A stretch of DNA of 9,539 bases from Chloroflexota bacterium (GTDB lineage: Bacteria > Chloroflexota > Limnocylindria > Limnocylindrales > CSP1-4): positions 1-9,539 of the forward strand of contig JACVXW010000085.1 of the NCBI GenBank assembly GCA_015661135.1, in the 5' to 3' direction. Below, piece after piece: positions 5,544 through 9,539 of this stretch. Below the pieces are notes generated by a model that was given only the letters and a program-made list of their open reading frames with translations, ran no database searches and was not told the origin of the DNA. Both the position numbers and the translations under genes were made by a program. Every line of letters begins with the position of its first letter. The first letter of the stretch is position 1.

Positions 5544-7478
5544 TCAGCCGAAACTCAGGGGAACCACCACGTCCACCGCGACCGCGGCGAAGAGCAGTGT
5601 CAGGTACAGGATCGAGAATCGATAGAGGCGGATCGACTGGGCGGTCGACGCCTCCGGCGCCGCGCCCTGGCGCCACAGGACGTAGGCGTGCCAGAGGAAG
5701 ATCGCACCGAGGATCAGCGCCGCTACAAGATAGACGAGGCCCATCTGGGCGACGACGGCGACGACGAGGGAGATCGCCACCAGGAGCACCGTGTACAGGG
5801 CGATCTGGCGACTCGTCTCGGCAACGCCGCGCACGACCGGCAGCATCGGGATCCCGGCCGAGGCGTAGTCCCCCCGGAGTCGGAGTGCCAGCGCCCAGAA
5901 GTGGGGCGGCGTCCAGTAGAAAACGAGCAGGAACAGCATGATCGCCGGGAGGCCGACCGTTCCCGTGATCGCCGCCCATCCGATGACCGGCGGGAGCGCC
6001 CCGGCCGCCCCGCCGATGACGATGTTCTGGGGCGTGCTGCGCTTGAGCATGATCGTGTAGACGAAGACGTAGAAGGCGATCGCGAGGAGCGTCAGGAACG
6101 CCGCGAGGAGGTTCACGAACCACGCCATCAGCGCCACGGAGACGACCGCGAGGACGATGCCGAAGATCAATGCCCGCTCCGGTGCGATGTCCTGCGCCGG
6201 CAGCGGCCGGCGCCGAGTACGGACCATGCGTTCGTCGAGATCGCGGTCCAGGTACTGGTTGATCGCGTTGGCGGCACCCGCTGCGAGCGCGCCGCAGAAG
6301 AGCGTCCAGAACGCAATCCACAGCCAGTCGAGCGGCTGGATCCCGGGGACGTCACGCGTCGCGAGGACCATCGCCGGCACGGTCGTCACGAGGAGCAGTT
6401 CGATGATTCGCGGCTTCGTGAGCGCGATGTAGGCGCGAATCGTGCTCTTTCGCGCCGACGCGCGGGGCTCGGCGGCGGCAGCGGGGCCCAGCCCGCCTGC
6501 TCCACCCGGCGATGTGGCTGCCGCGAGGCGCGCTCCGTAGAAGCTCGCCACCACCAGAGCGACCGAGGTGCCCCAGATCGCGGTCCCGAACACGACGTGG
6601 AGGACCTGCGCCCAGCCGGCCAGACCGGTGAGCACCTGGATGCCGCCGATCACGACCTGGGCCAGGTAGGTGACAAGGATGGTCCGGGCCATCCCGGCGA
6701 GGCGTGGCTGGGCAGGTTGAAGCCGGCGCGCCGCGAGGACCAGGGCGATCACGATGGCGAGCACCACGACGGCCACGTAGCGGTGGAGCGCCTGCGCAGT
6801 GGCGAGGACCGCGGCATCGGCCGGCCGGCTCGAAGCGAGCGGAAGCAGGCTGCCAGACATGAGGGGCCAGTCCGGGAAGATCAGGGCGGCATTGAGGGCG
6901 GTCACGTTCGACCCGAACAGGAGCAGCGCGAACATCGTCGCGGCCGCGAAGGCGGCGACCAGCGTGAAGCGCTGGCTCCCGCCCGGCCCCGTGATCCGTA
7001 CTGGGTAGCGGGACCGGAGGTGAAGGTAGATGAGAAGCCCGAACAGCGCCATCGCCGAGGCAAGGTGCGCCGTCACGCTCTCGCCTGAGTTTCCGAGTCG
7101 AACGGTTTCGCGGCCGAGCCAACCCTGGAAGATCACGAGCGCGAGGGCCAGGCCGGACCCGCGAATGATGGCCGGGCGATCCCGATGGTCCCGCACTGCC
7201 GCCGCCAGCATCGCGAGGATGAGCAACCCGATGAGGACCGCCACCGTTCGATGGATCCACTCGATCCAGACGTGATAGTCGGCATCCAGGCCTGGCAGGA
7301 ACTGACCCGGGAAACAGCCCGGCCACGTGGGGCAGGAGAGACCCGAGCCGGTGGCCCGGACGACGGCGCCAATCGCGATGAGCAGGAATGTCGTCGTCAC
7401 GGTCGCGGCGGTGAGGCGCTGGAAACGGGTCACTGGACTCCTGGGCGGACGCAACCGGGGCGGCACGGCACTGGGCAT
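5544..7478 (-). CDS. ctaA-ctaB: Fused heme A synthase (CtaA/COX15) - protoheme IX farnesyltransferase (CtaB, heme O synthase)
   Basis: One 644-residue membrane protein joins both steps of heme A synthesis. CtaB adds a farnesyl group to heme b to give heme O, and CtaA oxidises the C8 methyl to give heme A for aa3-type oxidases. The CtaA part (about 12-318) shows GAVVRATGSGLSCPTWPGC (cysteines 49 and 55), WIEWIHRT (E73, H76) and histidines at 138, 232 and 294, the expected heme ligands and catalytic glutamate. A flexible Gly/Ala linker (about 319-343) follows. The CtaB part (344-644) shows the prenyl-diphosphate motif NxxxDxxxD (407-415), YTIMLKRSTPQNIVIGGAAGA (474-494) and WTPPHFWALAL (522-532). 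The second CtaA cysteine pair is missing: the matching loop reads IFPDWPLM. I prefer the ATG at 7478; a TTG at 7496 would add six residues. It probably leads an operon with the two TIMP-like genes. Confidence 0.93.
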   Translation of the reverse strand: MPSAVPPRLRPPRSPVTRFQRLTAATVTTTFLLIAIGAVVRATGSGLSCPTWPGCFPGQFLPGLDADYHVWIEWIHRTVAVLIGLLILAMLAAAVRDHRDRPAIIRGSGLALALVIFQGWLGRETVRLGNSGESVTAHLASAMALFGLLIYLHLRSRYPVRITGPGGSQRFTLVAAFAAATMFALLLFGSNVTALNAALIFPDWPLMSGSLLPLASSRPADAAVLATAQALHRYVAVVVLAIVIALVLAARRLQPAQPRLAGMARTILVTYLAQVVIGGIQVLTGLAGWAQVLHVVFGTAIWGTSVALVVASFYGARLAAATSPGGAGGLGPAAAAEPRASARKSTIRAYIALTKPRIIELLLVTTVPAMVLATRDVPGIQPLDWLWIAFWTLFCGALAAGAANAINQYLDRDLDERMVRTRRRPLPAQDIAPERALIFGIVLAVVSVALMAWFVNLLAAFLTLLAIAFYVFVYTIMLKRSTPQNIVIGGAAGALPPVIGWAAITGTVGLPAIMLFLLVFYWTPPHFWALALRLRGDYASAGIPMLPVVRGVAETSRQIALYTVLLVAISLVVAVVAQMGLVYLVAALILGAIFLWHAYVLWRQGAAPEASTAQSIRLYRFSILYLTLLFAAVAVDVVVPLSFG

Positions 7479-7499
7479 GACTGCCGGGGCGACCAACGC

Positions 7500-7505
7500 A
7501 TTCTA
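7500..7505 (-). promoter_or_regulatory. Candidate -10 box (TAGAAT) for ctaA-ctaB
   Basis: On the minus strand TAGAAT is a near-consensus -10 in an otherwise very GC-rich 104-bp divergent gap. It lies 21 nt before the ATG at 7478 and only 3 nt before the TTG at 7496. A start point about 7 nt downstream would fall past that TTG, which favours the ATG with a short leader of roughly 15 nt. No -35 is evident. Confidence 0.4.
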
Positions 7506-7569
7506 GCCGCCGCGCCCAGGGCCCCCCGGGGTGGCCTTCGCCGCCGGAGCGCGGTTCGTGCCAGCGGGC

Positions 7570-7575
7570 TACCCT
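7570..7575 (+). promoter_or_regulatory. Candidate -10 box (TACCCT) for leaderless transcript of the thioredoxin-like lipoprotein gene
   Basis: TACCCT lies 7 nt before the ATG at 7583, with no Shine-Dalgarno between. Same hexamer and near-identical spacing as at 1742. No recognisable -35. Confidence 0.4.
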
Positions 7576-7582
7576 CACGGCG

Positions 7583-8587
7583 ATGCGCGCCCGTCCCCTG
7601 TCCGCGGCTGCCCTCCTCCTGGTCCTCGCCGGATGCTCGGGCGGCCCGGCCGCCTCGGGAACGAACGCTCCAGCGGGAACGCCCGGACCGAGTGGAAGCG
7701 CCGCCGCCGGCACGGGCTGTCCGGCCGCCCCCCCGCCACCCGCGCAGGTGCCAGGCTGGAGCTCCGCGGCCACGGAGCCGAGTGTCTTCCCCGTGATCGT
7801 GAACAGCAGCGGCAGCCTCACGTGCGATGAAAACCGCCTCCTCTTCACATTCCTCGACGCCGACAACCGGCCGGTCGGGAGTCCGGACCGGACGGCGTCG
7901 GTCTCACTCTTCAGCCTTGGCCGAGATGCTGGCGCGGCCGTCCAAACCGCTGCCGGAACGTTCGTCTGGGGAATCGAGAACGAGCGCGGGTTCTACGTCG
8001 CACAGGTGACATTCCCCGAGGCCGGCGAATGGGGCGCGGAGTTCACGACGGCCGTTGCCGGCGGGGCGCCGGAGACCATCCGGATGCGGTTCGAGGTGGC
8101 CACGAGCTCGCCGGTCGTAAGGGTCGGCGATCCGGCTCCGGCCTCGGACACTCCGACGGGGGCGTCCGTGAAAGGCGATCTGGCAAGGCTGTCAACAGAT
8201 CCGCACCCGGACCCGGCCCTCTATGAGCAATCTGTCAAGGGGGCGCTCGCCGCGCATGAACCGTTCGTCCTGATCTTCGCCACGCCGAAGTTCTGCGCGT
8301 CGGCGCAGTGCGGCCCCACGCTGGACCGGGTGAAACCGCTCGTGGGCGAATTCCCGAGCGTCCGGTTCATCCATGTCGAACCGTACGAGTTGACGTTCCT
8401 CGACGGCGCGCTCCAACCGGTTCAGGACGCCGGCGGCGCCCTCATCCCCGCCGAGTCGGTCTTCGAGTGGGGGCTCCTCTCGGAGCCGTGGGTCTTCGTG
8501 GTGGACCGCGCCGGGATCGTGACCGCGTCGTTCGAGGGCGTGGTGGGTGCGGATGAGCTGCTGGCCGCGGTGAGCACCGTCAAGTAG
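7583..8587 (+). CDS. Lipoprotein with C-terminal thioredoxin-like domain, possible oxidase-assembly partner
   Basis: A 334-residue lipoprotein. Its signal peptide ends in the lipobox LAGC (C18), followed by a low-complexity Ser/Gly/Pro/Ala linker (19-60). Residues about 65-172 look like an extracytoplasmic beta-sandwich: LFTFLDADNRPVGS, then GFYVAQVTFPEAGEWGAEFT, then a strand ending RMRFEV. Residues about 183-334 form a thioredoxin-like fold. A strand FVLIFATP leads into FCASAQCGP, with cysteines 238 and 243, so the spacing is CxxxxC rather than CxxC. A WVFVVDRAG strand (303-311) corresponds to the region after the cis-proline, with P302 a candidate for it. In known families, similar cysteine pairs act in thiol exchange or bind copper (SCO-type uses CxxxC). 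Divergent placement next to ctaAB makes a role in cytochrome oxidase maturation plausible, but this is inference. It ends convergent with the small lipoprotein gene. Confidence 0.75.
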   Translation: MRARPLSAAALLLVLAGCSGGPAASGTNAPAGTPGPSGSAAAGTGCPAAPPPPAQVPGWSSAATEPSVFPVIVNSSGSLTCDENRLLFTFLDADNRPVGSPDRTASVSLFSLGRDAGAAVQTAAGTFVWGIENERGFYVAQVTFPEAGEWGAEFTTAVAGGAPETIRMRFEVATSSPVVRVGDPAPASDTPTGASVKGDLARLSTDPHPDPALYEQSVKGALAAHEPFVLIFATPKFCASAQCGPTLDRVKPLVGEFPSVRFIHVEPYELTFLDGALQPVQDAGGALIPAESVFEWGLLSEPWVFVVDRAGIVTASFEGVVGADELLAAVSTVK

Positions 8588-8614
8588 GCGCGACGCCTCG
8601 TCGAAAGCCGGGGA

Positions 8615-9001
8615 TCAGCCGCCGGCATCCTCGATCCCGGTGGCCACGAGGGTCTCACCGTCCTTGACGTACGTGATCCGAACCGGCTCGGCGGTTGCCT
8701 GGTGCTCCGTCAGGTGGCCGGGTGGGAACTCGGCCCCGGTCGCCAGCTGACCGATGCGGAACTCGAGCAGGGATCCGTCGGCGGTCCGGAGGGTGAACCC
8801 GGTGACGCTGTCGAGGCCTGTCGATTCGACGTGGACGATGACGCCCTCGATCGGAGCGTTCGGTGGGGGGGCCGGGGAGATCGGCCCCGACGTCGCGGTC
8901 GCGACCGTGCCGCTCCCACAGCCGCTGACGATCGAGACGGCGAGGACCATGATCCTGATGGGGTCGAGCCGCAGCGCGAGGCGGCCGGCTGGCAGCCTCA
9001 T
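8615..9001 (-). CDS. Small hypothetical lipoprotein
   Basis: A 128-residue protein that I do not assign to a family. Basic residues at the start and a hydrophobic stretch (about 17-26) lead to the lipobox VSGC (C28), then a Thr/Ser/Pro-rich linker to about residue 48. A compact domain of about 75 residues follows: IEGVIVHVESTGLDSVTGFT, then LRTADGSLLEFRIGQL, then ...VRITYVKDGETLVATGIEDAGG. It reads as a small beta-barrel of the OB/SH3 kind that might bind a ligand or metal, but no catalytic residues stand out. The ATG at 9001 overlaps the pyrE stop as ATGA; an internal ATG at 8950 would leave a very short signal peptide. The overlap implies translational coupling to pyrE. The gene is convergent with the thioredoxin-like lipoprotein gene, 27 bp away. 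Confidence 0.7.
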   Translation of the reverse strand: MRLPAGRLALRLDPIRIMVLAVSIVSGCGSGTVATATSGPISPAPPPNAPIEGVIVHVESTGLDSVTGFTLRTADGSLLEFRIGQLATGAEFPPGHLTEHQATAEPVRITYVKDGETLVATGIEDAGG

Positions 9002-9539
9002 GGCGCGCCGATGCCGGCGCTCCCGGGCGCGTGGAGCGGCATTCCGGCCGCGCACCTCCGGCACTCGGCCGCCCCGGGCTCGAAGGTCGGCAGGTCCATC
9101 GCCCACAGGGCGCGGAGCGGATAGACCCGGCCCGTCGCGGGCGACGTCAGCGTCTGCATCCCGCCGGATCGGTCCACCAGCACGGCGCACTCGACCACGA
9201 CGCCGCCCATCGCCTCGACCGCCGGCAGCATGGCCAGGAGCGACCCGCCGGTCGTGAGGATGTCGTCGACGAGGAGCACCCGTTGACCGGGGCGAATGAC
9301 AAAGCCCCGACGGAACGCACGGCGCGAGGCGCCGTCCGGACCAGTCGACTCCTCGGCGAAGATCGCGGGCGTGCCCAGCTGGCGGCCGGTCTCGAAGGCC
9401 AGGATGACGCCGCCGGTCGTCGGGCCGGCCACGAGATCCACGCGCGGCGCGCCGTCGGCGTCCCGATGGCGGGCGGCCCAGAATCCACACAGTTCGCTCG
9501 TCGCCGCGGGATCCGAGAGGACGGCGAACTTCTCCAGGT
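8998..9539 (-). CDS. pyrE: Orotate phosphoribosyltransferase, 5' end outside window
   Basis: The frame is open from the right edge to a TGA at 8998-9000, giving 179 residues. PyrE joins orotate to PRPP to make orotidine 5'-phosphate in pyrimidine synthesis (cytoplasm). The PRPP-binding motif VLLVDDILTTGGS is clear, preceded by VDLVAGPTTGGVILA, the loop that contacts the ribose-phosphate region. The edge segment EKFAVLSDPAATSELCGFWA fits the region after the N-terminal substrate loop, so perhaps 30 residues are missing. The C-terminus PTFEPGAAECRRCAAGMPLHAPGSAG carries the CxxCxxG...PGS tail found in one PyrE subgroup. A GTG at 9441 is only an internal codon, since family sequence continues upstream of it. 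It shares an ATGA overlap with the small lipoprotein gene downstream. Confidence 0.9.
   Translation of the reverse strand, partial: LEKFAVLSDPAATSELCGFWAARHRDADGAPRVDLVAGPTTGGVILAFETGRQLGTPAIFAEESTGPDGASRRAFRRGFVIRPGQRVLLVDDILTTGGSLLAMLPAVEAMGGVVVECAVLVDRSGGMQTLTSPATGRVYPLRALWAMDLPTFEPGAAECRRCAAGMPLHAPGSAGIGAP

Noticed and set aside
5688..7088. 466-codon plus-strand open frame opposite ctaA-ctaB
   Set aside because: Its sequence is dominated by Arg, Asp, Glu and Gly, as expected from the complement of membrane-protein codons in GC-rich DNA. The opposite strand is a clear enzyme with many motifs.
6352..7866. 504-codon minus-strand frame covering the divergent promoter region and part of ctaA
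   Set aside because: It is a different-frame shadow of ctaA, crosses the divergent intergenic gap and overlaps the lipoprotein gene. No recognisable protein sequence.
8587..8597. GGCGCGACGCC hairpin between the two convergent lipoprotein genes, as a terminator
   Set aside because: The stem is only four pairs with no U-tract on either strand; hairpins of this size are common by chance at this GC content.
1..9539. CRISPR array, insertion sequence, integrase or attachment sites
   Set aside because: No regularly spaced repeats, no transposase or recombinase motifs, and no terminal inverted repeats with target duplications. The 89-bp inverted repeat encloses no mobile gene.

Overview
The window is a GC-rich (roughly 70% by eye), densely packed bacterial chromosome segment. 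It carries ten gene-sized units on both strands, short intergenic gaps and no mobile element. The mix points to an aerobic, GC-rich bacterium, with Chloroflexota (or an actinobacterium-like lineage) as my best guess. The supporting genes are a fused heme O/heme A synthase, a YczE-type membrane protein, a GC-rich PyrE with a CxxC tail, and secreted TIMP-like and thioredoxin-like proteins. This placement is inference; no rRNA or other marker gene is present.

Layout. 1-262 (+) is the C-terminus of a phytoene-desaturase-like FAD oxidoreductase. 288-1664 (-) is a metallo-beta-lactamase/beta-CASP RNase-like protein that carries an internal 89-bp perfect inverted repeat and appears to lack its C-terminal catalytic part. 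1754-2416 (+) is a YczE/YitT-like membrane protein, divergent from the RNase-like gene. 2417-2611 holds no gene. 2612-4273 (+) is an M3-like zinc metallopeptidase whose last ~55 codons lie in another frame, ending at 4256. Next come three minus-strand genes that look like one transcription unit: ctaA-ctaB fusion (7478-5544), then two tandem paralogous membrane-anchored secreted proteins (5478-4885 and 4866-4300). Divergent from ctaAB is a lipoprotein with a C-terminal thioredoxin fold (7583-8587, +). The window ends with a small lipoprotein (9001-8615, -) overlapping by ATGA the 3' end of an orotate phosphoribosyltransferase gene (pyrE) that runs off the window edge.

Working together. The fusion makes heme A for aa3-type cytochrome oxidase. 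The divergent lipoprotein with a two-cysteine thioredoxin site is a plausible extracytoplasmic partner in oxidase assembly, though only its position and fold support this. The two TIMP-like proteins sit outside the membrane and have no assigned role.

The most unusual signal is in the RNase-like gene. An exact inverted copy of the segment encoding its metal-binding HxHxDH motif lies 112 bp downstream within the same gene, and its antisense is read in frame as protein. This is either a template-switch mutation or an assembly artefact. Together with the apparent loss of the gene's C-terminal histidine motifs and a 13-bp tandem duplication just past its stop, it marks 250-1530 as a disturbed locus.
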